From positions 17,452,227 to 17,516,226 of the forward strand of contig OY992501.1 in NCBI GenBank assembly GCA_963921215.1: a stretch of 64,000 nt of DNA, given 5' to 3'. The translations under genes and the position numbers were made by a program. The notes under the pieces were generated by a model. It made no database searches, was not told where the DNA came from, and saw only the letters and a list, made by a program, of their open reading frames with translations. Shown one piece after another: positions 1 through 11,695 of this stretch (positions within the stretch are counted from its first letter, which is position 1; the number at the start of each line of letters is the position of its first letter). The stretch is from Scoparia ambigualis (taxonomy: Eukaryota; Arthropoda; Insecta; Lepidoptera; Crambidae).

Positions 1-1220
1 AATACTCTCCATTAGCAAGACGAGAACAACTGGAAATAATATGTCGGAGTGATTCTCCTGCACGGCGGCATGCCCAACAGATATCGACCGTACCGTCCCT
101 CATAATATAATTCTGGTAGTTATTCGTCTTGATACCTTCATCTTCAATGGCACAGACAAAACCTTCGGTTTCCCCAAAGAGGTCGTCGAAACGTAGTCAG
201 TTTACCGAGGCAGGCAAATTTACATCAGGCCCAGTTAGAGCCCGATAGTAGCGCCCGTGTAGCACCTTGCTCTTCCATATGTCCTTGCGATCGAGAGTGC
301 TTAGCACCACTAGTTTGCGCCAGTTTTCTGTTGCCAAGGAGAGCGGCGTAAAGTGTATATCAACTGCCACGACATCCAAATGCATTCCGCAATCATTGTC
401 AAGGAAAAAATCCCAAAGACTGCACACCTCACGGTTATGTAGATCCTTGGCATTTAAAAATCCGCGACCCCCACATCTCCGTGGTATATAGAGACCCCCC
501 ACACTGGCGTCTTCGAACGTCGGCGTCGAGCCGGCGTCCACGCGGCGTCAGTGCAGCGCTCGCGTGGCATCGACGCCGCGTGAGCGCTGCAACGACGCCG
601 CGTGGACGCCGCCGGTATGACGCTGACGCTCCAAAGATGCCAGTGTGGGGGGTCTCATACAGCCTCATAACAGGTGAGCGCATCGTGAGCATTTGACGGA
701 CTTTTCCAATTCGGTCTGAGTCCATCTTAGTACCTATGCCAAAGGAGTATGTGAGCAGAGGCATAACTCAGCTATGAAAGGCACGCGTCTTATTGCTACC
801 CGATAAAAGACTGTTCAGTACTTTTTTTAGGTGGCAAAAAAATCGTTCCCGTAATAACTGTTTTATGTCCCTGTCCTCAACGCCCCAAGACTGTGATATA
901 CCAAGATATTTATATATTTCAACTTCAGAGAGAGATCTGAAGTATATCGTTTCGAAGAGTTGTAAATTGGTTGAATTTACTACTCTCCCTCGCTGCACAT
1001 GCATAACCGCACACTTGTCCACAAACTCCATCTTGATGGCACTGCTGAAAGTCTCAGTAATTTTCAGCAGTTTCACCAAGTCTTGGCGGTTTGGTGGGAA
1101 CAACTTGAGGTCATCCATGTACAACAGTTGCGACATAACTTCACCCCCCTCTGCAGTTGACAGCCTAACCTTGAATTTCTCAACAAAGTACTGAGGGACT
1201 TCAAAGCTGGGCAAAACCAT
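1..1220 (-). pseudogene. 3' half of a non-LTR retrotransposon ORF (RT palm to C-terminal Cys/His region), interrupted
   Basis: Reading leftward, 1220-768 encodes the RT palm (YMDDLKL catalytic box, then a KYLG box and an ERF..LKKVLNS..SG..KTRA stretch). 764-657 continues with a LLTYSFG stretch. After an insertion at 491-656 the frame resumes with RLYIPRR.GGRG (490-197), and 180-1 still encodes a Cys/His-rich C-terminal segment that runs off the window. The YMDD box and the RLYIPR.GGRG block are typical of one group of arthropod LINEs (R4/Dong-like or related; clade not certain). Frame changes near 766 and 190 and the nested insertion make it a pseudogene. The 5' part (fingers, endonuclease) is absent beyond about 1245, so the copy is 5'-truncated. 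Confidence 0.75.
491..656. mobile_element. 166-bp GC-rich MITE nested in the LINE
   Basis: Imperfect 21-bp terminal inverted repeats (starting GAGACCCCCCACACTGGC) bound a GC-rich core full of GACGCC and its complement. The flanks share ATA. Removing the insert and one ATA joins the RT reading frame exactly into RLYIPR, so the boundaries and a 3-bp target duplication are supported by coding sense. Length, termini and lack of an ORF fit a MITE. A 3-bp duplication would suit PIF/Harbinger, but the superfamily is not established. Confidence 0.75.
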
Positions 1221-1535
1221 AAAGGACTCATTATTATTATACTGCTAAGATAAAAGGTTGTATTATGTTAATATGTTGCTGGATGAGATCGATGGCGTAG
1301 CGGCTTGCGTGTTCCATTTGTAATCTTACAAGTGCAGCAAGCTCTGCACTTACGAAATTAAAAACCACCCTCTCTGTGCAGTTGACAGCCTAACCTTGAA
1401 TTTTTAACAAAGTACTGAGGGAATTCAAAGCTAGGCAAAACCAGTACTCATTATTATTATTATTATACTGCGAAGATTAAAGGTTGTATTATGTTATATG
1501 TATCTGGATGAGATCGATGGCGCAGCGGCTTGCGT
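1148..1535. repeat. 225-bp tandem duplication including the LINE 5' edge and a SINE head
   Basis: Positions 1148-1310 recur at about 1373-1535 with offset 225 and few changes. Each copy holds the LINE edge, an ATT-rich stretch and a short GATGGCG(C/T)AGCGGCTTGCG segment that matches the head of the 5S-like SINE at 27.5 kb. The duplication therefore happened after the LINE truncation and the SINE insertion. Confidence 0.75.
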
Positions 1536-1724
1536 ACCACTTAGCACGCTGAGCTCTGTGCAGGCCCCTTATTCTGTAACGATTCCTTGTTTCAAAACCA
1601 CGTTAATTCCTTAAAAAGTTACGATTTCTTCCCAAAAACGTATGCGTTTGACGTTTGTGCGCGGTAAGGTTTAGGTGTGGAATCTATAGATTGCGATACA
1701 GAATCAGGGCCCAGTTGTAATTTG

Positions 1725-1825
1725 GTGAAACGTGGATGATAGCAGTGGAATGCTTCTGCGGTCCTCATTGCCTAGTGTCTGACTAACCCTTTGGGGATAC
1801 TAGTCGTGATCGTGAATGTATAGAT
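1725..1825 (+). repeat. Interspersed repeat family 1, 3' fragment
   Basis: This is the terminal part of a family seen nine times in the window. It matches the segment with TTTGGTGAAA, then GCGGTCCTCATTGCCTAG, then TGACTAACCCTT.GGGGATA, and runs into a GTATG-rich tail. The function and class (SINE, or 5'-truncated LINE end) are not determined. Confidence 0.6.
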
Positions 1826-1952
1826 GTATGCTTGAAGTTTTTATCACAAGTCTATTTACCAAAGTTAGGTGCTACCTCCTGAGCTAACAGTCGAAAATCC
1901 ATTTAGTCGATTACGAAGCAGTCACATTGAGAAATTCACTATCCTAACTCAT

Positions 1953-2215
1953 AACGACGACCTCCTTGGTCGAGTGGTTTGTACACCGGTTTTCATGGTG
2001 TCGCCATCTCTGAGGTCCCGGGTTCGATCCCCGGTCGGGTCAATTTAGAAATTATTGTTTTTCTAAATTGTCTCGGGTCTGGGTGTTTGCTATGTATAAT
2101 AAGTATGTATTTAAGTATTTTAAGTATGTTTATCCGTTGTCTAGTAACCATTGAACGAGTTTCTTCGAAGCTTCTCTTGAGCTAGATTAGTGTGATTGTA
2201 GAAAAGTTTTTTTTA
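1953..2215 (+). mobile_element. tRNA-derived SINE, family A
   Basis: The head carries pol III-type internal promoter boxes: A-box-like TGGTCGAGTGG and B-box GGTTCGATCCC, within a tRNA-like sequence ending CCGGTCGGGTCA. A body with TCTAAATTG and GTATGTATTTAAGTA follows, then a T-rich tail. Other copies lie at 4466, 20141 (minus) and 41020. It is a SINE rather than a functional tRNA, because the same body follows each head. Confidence 0.75.
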
Positions 2216-2220
2216 TTATA

Positions 2221-2400
2221 ACTGTCGGAACACAACAATGCTATTAAACATTGTTGTTATGGCGCCAAACTTAAGATAAGACGGTGGTAGCTACCTAGGC
2301 GGACTTAAAAAGCCCTATGTCCAACCAAACCAAGTACACAAAGATGTGCCCCCGCCAGGAATCGAACGCAGGACCGGTGGCTTAGCTACTAGTCTGGAAC
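2221..2400 (-). mobile_element. tRNA-derived SINE, family C
   Basis: Read on the minus strand, a tRNA-like head (CTAGTAGCTAAGCCACCGG, then B-box-like GCGTTCGATTCC) is followed by a body ending near a small ACAATG..CATTGT hairpin. A second copy in the same orientation lies at 23816-24015. Confidence 0.6.
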
Positions 2401-3149
2401 TATATACACTTTTTAACTTTCGCGTAACATTATATGCACACATATAAACGAGACTCGGTCAGAACGTGACCACGGCCGCCGGTGCAACTCGGTCGAAACG
2501 TCGGATATAAAAGGTATGCTTAGAATGTCTTTACTAAGTAGTTTTGTGTTAACTGGAACTGTTAGTTTATCTGTGGCCAAACGCCCGAATACAATCCGCT
2601 ACAGCAAGTTTACTGTGCCGCCGTTAATAATGGACGAGCGCCGTGTCGCCAATGCATCGTTAAGTTACATTATTCATTTCGCAGTTGCGTCCAGCGCCGG
2701 TTAGATTGCTTTAAATGATTCAGTTTGCAGCTTAATGCCGTCTGTGATACAGTGCCGACAGGAAAATGTGTAACGGCAAAGCTAAAGACCTTTTAACGAT
2801 ATGAAGCTGTAAACATTATGATCACATTGTTAGAGGCACTTGCTTTTAACCTCCGATCTTTGATCATATAGGCTATAATCAAACTCAAAATCGAATCCAT
2901 GCTTGAATACAGTTAAAAAGGGATGGCGATATATGCGATCAATAGCACCATCCCTTTCTAACAGTACTCAAGCAGAGATTTGAGTTTGAGTTTGGTTTTA
3001 GAATACGAGCCGCATTTCGTTTGGTAGGTAGTGTGCGAGCTAAGTGTGAACGTGAAGTGAGTGCTTCTTCAAAAATTGCTATTTTGCAAAAACATTTAAG
3101 AGGGTTTACGCATTTCGGTTTCCCATACAAACTTCCACGTCGAAATTTG

Positions 3150-3232
3150 TCAAACACCATGTGTCCTCTAGAAATCGAACCCAAGACCTTAATGTCTGAG
3201 ACCGGGGGTCCAACCACTGGACTACAGAAGCA
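3150..3232 (-). mobile_element. tRNA-like SINE head, family D
   Basis: The minus strand shows a tRNA-like segment with GTAGTCCAGTGGTTGGAC (A-box region) and GGGTTCGATTTC (B-box). The body is unlike families A to C. There is no clean acceptor-stem pairing, so I call it a SINE or tRNA pseudogene. Confidence 0.5.
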
Positions 3233-3468
3233 GTTAAAATTAGTTGATTTTAGCGACATCCATCTCATGACAACAACCAGGAACAACGGCTTAACGTGCT
3301 ATACAAAGCATGGAAAACGACTACCGGATCCACTATTTAGACCATCACTCTGCTAATAAAAAGCAATCAAGTCCACAGTCGTGTCTTAGGCTCGGCTCAA
3401 ACGGGTCGAGCAAACTTTCGTAGTTATAAATAAAGTAATTTTCCACGTTTAATGCCCAATTTTGGTTA

Positions 3469-3780
3469 TTTTGAGAATCTGCTTATTTTAATTAGTATAC
3501 TAGTATAATAGTATTATACCTTACTCTCATGAAAAGTTGACCAAATGCGAAAATGACGATTCGCAAATTGGACGTTTTAAGAAGTGGATGTTTTGCGAAG
3601 TGTACATTTTGCGAAGTGGACGTTTTGCGAAGTGGACGATTTGCGTAGTGGACTATTTACGAATATGACCTTTAGTGATATGGACGAAGTGGACCAATTG
3701 CGAAGTGGACGAAATGCGACGAAACGAATCTAATATTTTAAGAATCTCATATTTTGAGAATCTAAATTGTGCCAATAAAT
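3469..3780. repeat. Degenerate 16-bp-period array
   Basis: Between 3540 and 3725 the motif GTTTTGCGAAGTGGAC recurs about ten times with a period near 16 bp. On both sides lie copies of another 16-mer, TATTTTGAGAATCTAA. Neither codes for protein. The same second motif recurs in reverse at 20836-20878. Confidence 0.7.
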
Positions 3781-4317
3781 GACCACAGCCACCGGTAGCC
3801 AGCGACAATCGGTTTACATGCGAGTAGGTATTCGCTGAATCGACCCAACAAATATTTTGGTGTCAGGTACCTCTTATTTTATAACCTAAAGAGGCACAAA
3901 AAATTAAATTGATAAATGCATTAAAAAGTAAAAAATAATTGCGTAGTTTAGTTTGTTCAATTTACTTGCAATTAAATTCTACTCAATCTTATAGTCTTGA
4001 AAACTATGCGTCTGCCATATTATTCTTAACTTCACATTGACAAACAAGCAAAAACCAAATATTTACTTGCAATCTACTTAAAGAAACAAATAAAAAAAAT
4101 ATTACACAAATAGACAATCAATTTATTAGGACAATATATAGGTACAATTATTATTATTGTTGGAGTCGGTGCCAGCGAAATTGCCTAAAATTGTCAGAAT
4201 ATATTGAAAGCTACCTTAATTACCTAATTAAATCTATTTATGAACACGACAACTTGTAAAGGCTAATTCAACATATTTACAAATAAACACGACAACTAGT
4301 TAATGCCATTGCGGCGA

Positions 4318-4438
4318 GTCGCTACAAAATGTATGAAAAAGCGTGTAAAAATCGGCCTAGGCGCAAATTAGCCACCGACCACAGCCATCTGTGGCTAGCG
4401 ACAAGCAGTTTACACGCTTTTTTATACATTTTGTGGTG
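4318..4438. mobile_element. Foldback (MITE-like) element
   Basis: Arms near 4320-4350 and 4409-4438 (CTACAAAATGTATGAAAAAG and its near-complement) enclose a GTGGCTGTGGTC-type core. Related core sequence recurs at 3779-3815 and 4690-4830, so this is a small local family. No ORF. Confidence 0.55.
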
Positions 4439-4465
4439 AATTGCCACGAAACCATTTGCGTCTAC

Positions 4466-4665
4466 CTCCGTGGTCGAGTGGCGTCGCACCATCTCTGAGG
4501 TCCCGGCTTCAATTCCCGGTCGGGTCAATTTAGAAAAAAAACTGTTTTACCAAATTGATTTCCGGTCTGGGTGTTTTTCTATGTTAATTTTATCCGTTAT
4601 CTAGTTAAACCATGTTAACGAGTTTCAGAAGAAGCTTATCTTAGACTAGATAATTGCTGTGAGCG
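4466..4665 (+). mobile_element. tRNA-derived SINE, family A, shortened head
   Basis: Same family as 1953-2215. GTGGTCGAGTGG runs straight into CGTCGCACCATCTCTGAGG, so the middle of the tRNA-like head (about 15 bp) is missing. The body and the GAGTTTC..AGAAGCTT region are retained. Confidence 0.65.
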
Positions 4666-4869
4666 TTGAAAGTTTCTACGCACATCCAAACGTTTTTTTC
4701 TTTATGATTTGAAACGGTGGCGGACGCTCGCTACAGAGGTATACTCGCGTGTAATTTGCTTGTCGTTGGTCACTGGTGGCTGTGGTCAGAGGCCTGTTTG
4801 CGCCGGGCCTTAGTGGCCTGAGTCTCCTTTTAGTACAAACGTCAAGACGTTTCGAAAATAGCAAAATCG

Positions 4870-7800
4870 AAGCCTTCGTGCTAAGAATCTGCAGATATTT
4901 CAGATATCTGTGAATAGCCTATCTCATTAGTATTGTACGTCTATTTATCTATCTATCGCGTTTTAATGATGGCGGCAGTGTAAACAAGCCCACGACCGAC
5001 GCGATAAAAAAAAGTTTCTCATCATCAAGTCTTTGTGGGGGTTTATAAGAGTGCTACAAAAATAGACAGAGTAATTCAATCTTCAAGTTGTTTTTCATTA
5101 GGCGTTAAGATTGAAATGAAATTGTTCTAGAAAAAGTAACTAGAGGAGGTAGCTTCAATGTGGAGATAAAAATATTATAAAATATGTTCGTAGCAAAAGC
5201 TAAATTGCCCTATATTAGACGTATTAGATTCCATGCTGGGATATTAGGTACACGGGGTTGTAGTTTAGTGTATCACCGTTTCCCGCAATCAAATGGATCG
5301 GTGAGCATTTTTGTATTTTTGTCTTGGTTGCGTAAATATATTACACAATATAAGAAATAATTGTAAGCGATCAAAGCAGTTGGGGGTAGATTTAATGGAT
5401 TAGTTCTTTTACATTTTTGGTCTTTGACTATAAAGAAGTTAAGTTTTATAGCAGTTCAGTTCATACCTTTGGTTTTATCGTCACTTATCATCAGTCATCA
5501 GTCAATCACTTATCGTAACTTTCGATTGAGTGATCTTAGCTCTACTTATATCTCGATCAGTATTGTATGATGTATGGATGACTGGATTCGCATTGAAAAA
5601 GATGTTTGGGTAAGTTGATTTATTTGTATTCATCGATACTTAAGCTGCACGCAGATTCGAACGAGATAGCTTTACAATTATAACTTAGTTTTTATTTACT
5701 GCCTGTGTAGATAATTACCAATTCACCCACATGTTCGGCGTGAAGTCCACTGAATACAATCCAGATAAAAATGATATTCAGAATTGTTTTCACAATGGAC
5801 GAGGACGTTCGGCTCTGAAATATTATGGATCAGAGATATCATTTCGGTTCAGAATACATTACGTTTAATAAAAACATACCTACACTTATCACGCAATTTA
5901 AAAAGCAAAAAGCAATTTTGTGAAACAGTGTAAATTTTTGTTTAAAGACATTAATTTAACGAAGTAGTAGTGACTATAGACTACTAGTATAACTGTCTCA
6001 ATGCTGGGCTAATGCAATCGTTGAAATCAAGTCATCGCTACAATTTACTTTCGGCCGAAATTTTAACCTATCAATTATGTTGTAATGACTACTAAAGTCA
6101 ATTTTTTAAATTAAGTTCCATACAAATTTAGATAAAATTTCTCACTCTAGTGGGGCAAAACAACACATAAATAAAATATTAGTTTAAGGCGATAATTACC
6201 ACTAGCCAAAACAAAATCGGGATATGCATTGAAAACTTCAGAACACGTTTTGGCCGACCTTTTTTACATTGCATACTCGTGGGTCTGCGACAACCCGCGA
6301 GTAATGTGGGGCTCACCCCCCTCATCCCGTCCACCTTCGATGAGTTCGGCGGAATGCAAGCGGACATACCCACTAAATATCCAGTACAATGGACCAAAAG
6401 GTGAGACGACGAACATCAGCCACCGAGTTAGGACATAAAACCTTTACCTCCGGTTGTCGAGCCGATCGCTTTGCAACAAATGGTATAAAACAAAACGAAA
6501 CAAAAAATTTAATTGAATAATATCAATGGGCTTTATTTAACGTTATGGCGTGGTAATTATTTAATGTTGACGTTAATCAGAGAAATTAACGTTCACTTCA
6601 ATGAGCCAATCTACAGATTAACGAATCTGTGTTTACCAATTACATTTTATCAGCCGGGAATATAATTTGATACAGTAATTTTAATGGTGTAATAAAATAT
6701 TTCATATATCTCTTCGAGTTTGTTTTACTTTTTGTTTAACCTGATGTTTTGCGAAGATTTTAAGGTACTATCATCCTTTCTACTAGCATTATGTTCTATT
6801 ACATTTATGGGTATGATAGCTGCTTTCTAGATTTTCAAGTGAAATGCGCTTCTATTTCAGCCTTATCCAAAGTAACCAAAAGTTGAGATGAAGCTTCCCG
6901 ATGTTGTGTAAAAAAGATCTTTACATAGATCTTCGTATACATACGAAGTGTTTTGTTTTGCCTGTGCATGAATGCAGTGTTCATGAATAATTTAGAAAAG
7001 ACCAAAGTATATTTTCAGTTGCATTATTACTCAAACCCGGTAGAAGCGCATTATCCTTGTACTGCTTGTGTATTGGTTACTGAAATGCATTTATGAACCG
7101 TATCGTTGATCTTGAAATTAAGAACAATATGTAGGTTAATAAATTTTGCATAATTTACAATTTGGGTATTTACGTAACTACTCACTGTTTGGGATTTTTA
7201 ACGACACAATAGCCTCTATTATTATTCTTAATCATCACCTTCCTACCCTGAGCTCACTAGGAAGAGTCGGCACTCTTTTTCAGTGTGTGAGAATTATAGG
7301 CACCAGTTCAAAAATACCTCTGCTCTTTTGATCTACATCTGCCGATACTACTAACATCTTTGCCAATATTTTACTTTTTTATTTTATTGATTTATCTGCT
7401 TATTTAGGAAAATCAACAGTTTTTTTGAAAAAACATGCTTAACATAATCTAATAAATAAAACTTAGCCAATATCAGAGTTTTACAACATGGTATACTCGT
7501 ATGTACCTACGAAGCACAGTAAATTTATAGAAGATTAAAACATTTTTTTATGTGTACTTACTCATAATAATACTTATGTCAAACATTTAGTTTAAATGGG
7601 CAGCATAACATTTACGTGTCCCTCACACAATAAAACTGTGTGTATTTTATTAGATTGGTCTACAAATATTGCTATTACGCGAGCGGTTCGTAAGTCTACG
7701 GGCGCGGCGGGAGACCTTGAACCGCGAAATCGGAGAAAACGGAACTTGGGCATTTATTTTTTAAAAGTCTAGTTTTTCTCATATTTCCTCGAGATGGTAC

Positions 7801-8640
7801 TTGGTATACATGCATCTCACCTGATGTTTAGTGACGATGAGGCGCAATATAGAAGCGCATTTTATCTGGAATCCTTAATCATTATGAACTATTTAAATCT
7901 TTTCTCAAACTGATGGATTAAAACGTTGCTGTACGCTGCTGTATGCTGACACCCAAAACCCTCCACTTCCTCATTATTGAATTCACCGACAAGGCCATGA
8001 CCGGCGACGAGGTGATCGAAGTGGTCATGAAGTCGGTATTGGTTTCGATCTAAGGAGGCATACATTTGCTAAGGGCCCCGCGGCAACTATAAAACAGAAA
8101 TACAAATGTGCAAAGGTACCAACAACCAGGGACGGCATTACCATCAGCCTAAGAGAGTTGGCGCACGCTGTGACCAGTGGTTTTGATCCAGGGGTCTTGG
8201 ATTTGAGGGAGAACGAAGACCACAGGATAATGAAAGGAAAGGCAGCCAAAAAGAAGAAGGTTAAACAAAAATTATTTTTACGGCTCTCCCTTTTCATTCA
8301 TGGAGGCTGCACTCCCAAACATAATCGGCTCGTTCAACCCCTGTAAGACCCCAAGCAGAAATGATTCTACGACAAAAACGTGTGGCCGTAGTGTTTACCA
8401 ACCCCCTTGTCCCTGGTAATAAAAGTAGAAAATTCAACACACGTGACAGATACACAAATTACAAAAGCACACAATAAGCAAAGGCAACTCTGAAATGGTA
8501 AATAAATTTGGGAATTTATATTATAGAAAATAAAAGTTAAATAGGACAGAAAATTACGAAAGCAAACACCACATAAGGACAGGATTTTAAATTTCTAAGT
8601 ATAAAAATAAATAAAAAAGGGAAACAATATATCATATATT
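4870..8640. other. AT-rich non-coding stretch without a supported gene
   Basis: No convincing gene or boxed element. At 8100-8280 a decayed plus-strand frame reads through GITISLRELAHAV and GVLDLRENEDHR and may be an old retroelement gag remnant. A possible short first coding exon with TCAGT initiator-like motifs lies at 5490-5615 and is treated in the findings. ORFs at 6.2-6.4 and 7.1-7.3 kb show no recognised motif. Confidence 0.4.
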
Positions 8641-8643
8641 ATT

Positions 8644-10487
8644 TGAGACTTTGAATAGATTAGATCCTTAACTATGGCCTGGCCGCACCAGCCGCTGTGC
8701 CGCGCCTTGGGTATGCGCGGGTGGTGGGGGGAGTGGGAAGTAAAGAGCATGAACTCACATGAGATTCGTAGTGTCAGACAGATCTTACGATATCGAAGCA
8801 CAGTTTATTGAAGCTTTATATTTACGAGTATAATTACATCCAATCCGTTTTTGTCCAGTATGATTTTTAGATAAGTACAATTAAAGAACCAATATAAATG
8901 AAATAAATCTTTAATTCTTGGAAATATATGGGGTCACTTCTAGGGGTCGCGGGGGGCTTCGGGGGTTGGTCGGGTCGGGTGTTTTGAACATGACAAAGAT
9001 GACAAAAAAGGAATTCGTGTTTTTTTCATTTTTAATTAAATAATTCTTTTTGTGAATTTTAATTGAATAGTCTTTGTATTTATTTGAGTATCTAATTTAT
9101 TTTGAAGCAATAACATAAGAAAACTAAATAAAAAACAATTATTTACAACGCGCGGGCAACGGCCGGCCGGTCGACCGTCTGTTGACCCGTTCGCGTCAGC
9201 TGGGCGATAAGTACCTACGTTAATCTGCAATGAGACTATTTTTGTCATGTTTAGGACACTTGATCTGATCGGCCCTTAAAGTTTCTTGCGGTTTCTGGCA
9301 GTCACCTTATATAATATAAACTTTCTTTGTTTGCTTTTCTTTTCTTAAAATATTCGGCCACTTTAAAAATGACTGTCTTGATTATCTCGTGATAATGCAC
9401 GACCCATTTTTGGATATTTTATCTCATGTGCGTCTGACACACTAGTTGCCGCCGTGAGCGATGACGGCAGAATAACTAAATGGAGCAACTGTTTCGCCCT
9501 CCCGCCTCGCCGCTCGCGTGCCCGGGGCGCGGTGCGGCAGTGGCGGTCAGACTATAATACATACTTTTTTTTCCAGAATTTAAACCATTATTTTCTATGT
9601 CTTAGATGGTTTGAAAAACTCAAAGCGCGACCTATCTAGCCTTAACTCGTAATCCCTACGCGCGCGCGTAAACCCTGCGCTCCTGACGGACGTCAAATCG
9701 ATATCGAGTCGGCTTTGCGGAACGGAATATGAACGCTCGGGTCACGCGATGGGTTTCGGTTTCGCGTGGGGGTCGTTGGAGGGTGAACCTTCTGTACGAA
9801 AGTAATATTAGTTATTCTGTGCTTGTACCAAGACGAAAATCGAAACAATTTTAAAACACACAAATTTATGCTTATTAATTTTCGACGTTTTCTATGCTTA
9901 AGTTTTTATAAAAAAAGATATTTGAATGATTAAAAATGTCAACCTTATTGGTTAGGTACTAATGTTTTCCAAAACTCATTTCAACCGTTACTTTATTTTA
10001 CTTTAAAAACTCAGTTATTTCCAATTTATATTACTTACCACAATATCAATACGATAATTGGAAATCACATTTAATTTTATTCCTTAAAGTAATAACTTAA
10101 GTTAACAATTCATTGTGATTTATCATTCTTCACCTTTCATCCTAAAAAAACGATAAATTACCTATAAATATTAGCCGTTTGTGTCGCTAGGGGAGAGACA
10201 CTTGCCCGCTATTTTTGTCTCGTACCAGGATACGTTTGTTTACACAATTCTATGACCACGGCTTATATTTCGGTTCGACGCGATTCTATTTCGGCGTGCA
10301 GTGGTACTGGGGGTAGCGATGCGCATTTTGTCTGGCACAGACTATAGCTCGTTAGATTAGTTGTTAAGTCTTAACTATAAGTTAGTTAACTGTTTTTTTT
10401 ATTATTATTGTTATTGACGTCAAAAGGTGCCTGTAAAGGTTTACATTGAATAAATAATTTGACTTTTGACTTTGACTTTGACTTTTA
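8644..10487 (+). mobile_element. Copy 1 of a repeat with (TTTGAC)n tail, carrying a nested insertion
   Basis: The segments 8644-8674 and 9551-10487 match, in reverse complement, 51974-53165. The plus-strand 3' end reaches GAATAAATAATTTGAC and ends in repeated TTTGAC, a LINE-style 3' tail. A long pyrimidine run ending in CCAG at about 9580 is conserved in both copies and resembles a splice acceptor. About 170 bp near 10080-10245 are missing from the other copy. No RT is present, so this is either the 3' region of a LINE or a non-autonomous retroelement. Confidence 0.65.
8675..9550. mobile_element. 876-bp insertion inside repeat copy 1
   Basis: The inverted paralogue at 53 kb runs CCTTAACTAATACAT without interruption, whereas here ACTA occurs on both sides of 876 extra bases. 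The ends are loosely inverted (CTGGCCGCACCAGCCGC against CTGACCGCCACTGCCGC), suggesting a non-autonomous DNA transposon. The insert is GC-rich at its ends and has no convincing ORF. Confidence 0.55.
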
Positions 10488-10489
10488 AA

Positions 10490-11110
10490 CAAAAGAAGGA
10501 GAAAATGTAAAATAGGAAATATATAAATACTTATATTAACCAAAATGAGTTAATAGAAAGTAAATAAAATTTTAATGTAATAATAATATTAAATAAAACA
10601 ACACATACTGAGATAGAATAAAGAGGGTATATTCGTTTAAAAGAAGGAATATTAATAAAAAAGAAAGAAAATATTTGATAATAAGGAAATGAAAATGTAT
10701 TAGTAATAAAAAAGAAATAATAGCAAAAAGAAATAGAAAACACAAAAGAAAGGAGACATAAGAAAAATAAATGAGAATTAAAAAAGAAACTAGTAATAAG
10801 AGAAAATAAAAAGTTAGGGCACTTATGCACCAAAGTATTAAGCCCAATAAGAAAAAATAAAGTAAGAGAATAAAACTTAGTCTATATTATCAGACAGAAA
10901 GATTAGGAATTTTAAGAATAAGCAAGAAATGTATTAGAAATAAGTAAATATTGTAACTATATTAATTAGACATATAAAATAACAAAGAGATGTAGAAGAA
11001 AATTAAAAAAAAGAAAACATAACAGTGTAGAGCTCATAAAGCTCACGATTTTTAACCCCTTTTAGAAAAGTAGAAAAGAAAGAAAACAGTAAAAAAAGTC
11101 CTGAAGAAGC
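10490..11110. other. Purine-rich, A-rich tract
   Basis: About 600 bp with strong strand asymmetry: the plus strand is almost all A and G with few C. Minus-strand ORFs of 90-100 aa here are low-complexity Phe/Leu/Ile artefacts. No gene is called. Confidence 0.6.
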
Positions 11111-11609
11111 GGGAGCTAGAATTTAAAAAAAACGTTGATGTAAAAAGTATTGTTTGGTTTTAAAATTTGTGTTTTTTCGAACATTAATGTGAAATAATAG
11201 TGGATTATTAACCGTTAAGTGTTTGTGAACGTGCATGAGTGTTGGCAAATGAAACAAAACAGTGCAACATCACTTTTCAAATTCTCTCAAGTAGTCCGCG
11301 TGAGACCTCAGTAAAGTCCCACATCTTTACTGAGAACTCAAGGGGTTTGGGAACATCATTTATAATTCATCTTAATCACCACTCATTATCATCAAGGGAA
11401 AAAAACAAATAAAAAACTAATGACTAGGCAGTATGGCTCAGACCTTAGCCTGTTCCTTCATGGAACAAATATATAATAATAATAAAAAAGTATTGTTTGG
11501 CGACAAATAATTCGATTATTTAGTAGCAGTGGGCTGACGATCGCTGTGGTAGAAGTTTTCTGAAGTAAAGAAAATAAGAGAAAGCGGTTAGATGAGTAAA
11601 GCTGATAAT

Positions 11610-11695
11610 CAGGTGCAATGGGATGCATTAGAAAAGGCCTATGTCCAGCGGTAGACTGACATGGGCTGATTACAATAACAATGATGATGCTCTCT
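11610..11695 (+). repeat. RTE/SINE-type 3' tail fragment
   Basis: Contains AAGGCCTATGTCCAGCGGTAGAC, then GGGCTGATTA and an ATGATGATG run. This is the same design as the 3' end of the RTE LINE at 32.7 kb, but 5'-truncated. Confidence 0.55.

Noticed and set aside
1953..2045. Functional tRNA gene
   Set aside because: The tRNA-like head recurs with the same body at several places and lacks clean cloverleaf pairing, so it is a SINE.
6179..6438. Overlapping 70-codon ORFs on both strands
   Set aside because: GC-richer patch but no recognised domain; an old retroelement piece cannot be excluded.
10531..10847. Minus-strand ORFs of 90-100 codons
   Set aside because: They arise from a purine-rich tract and are low-complexity Phe/Leu/Ile strings without gene structure.
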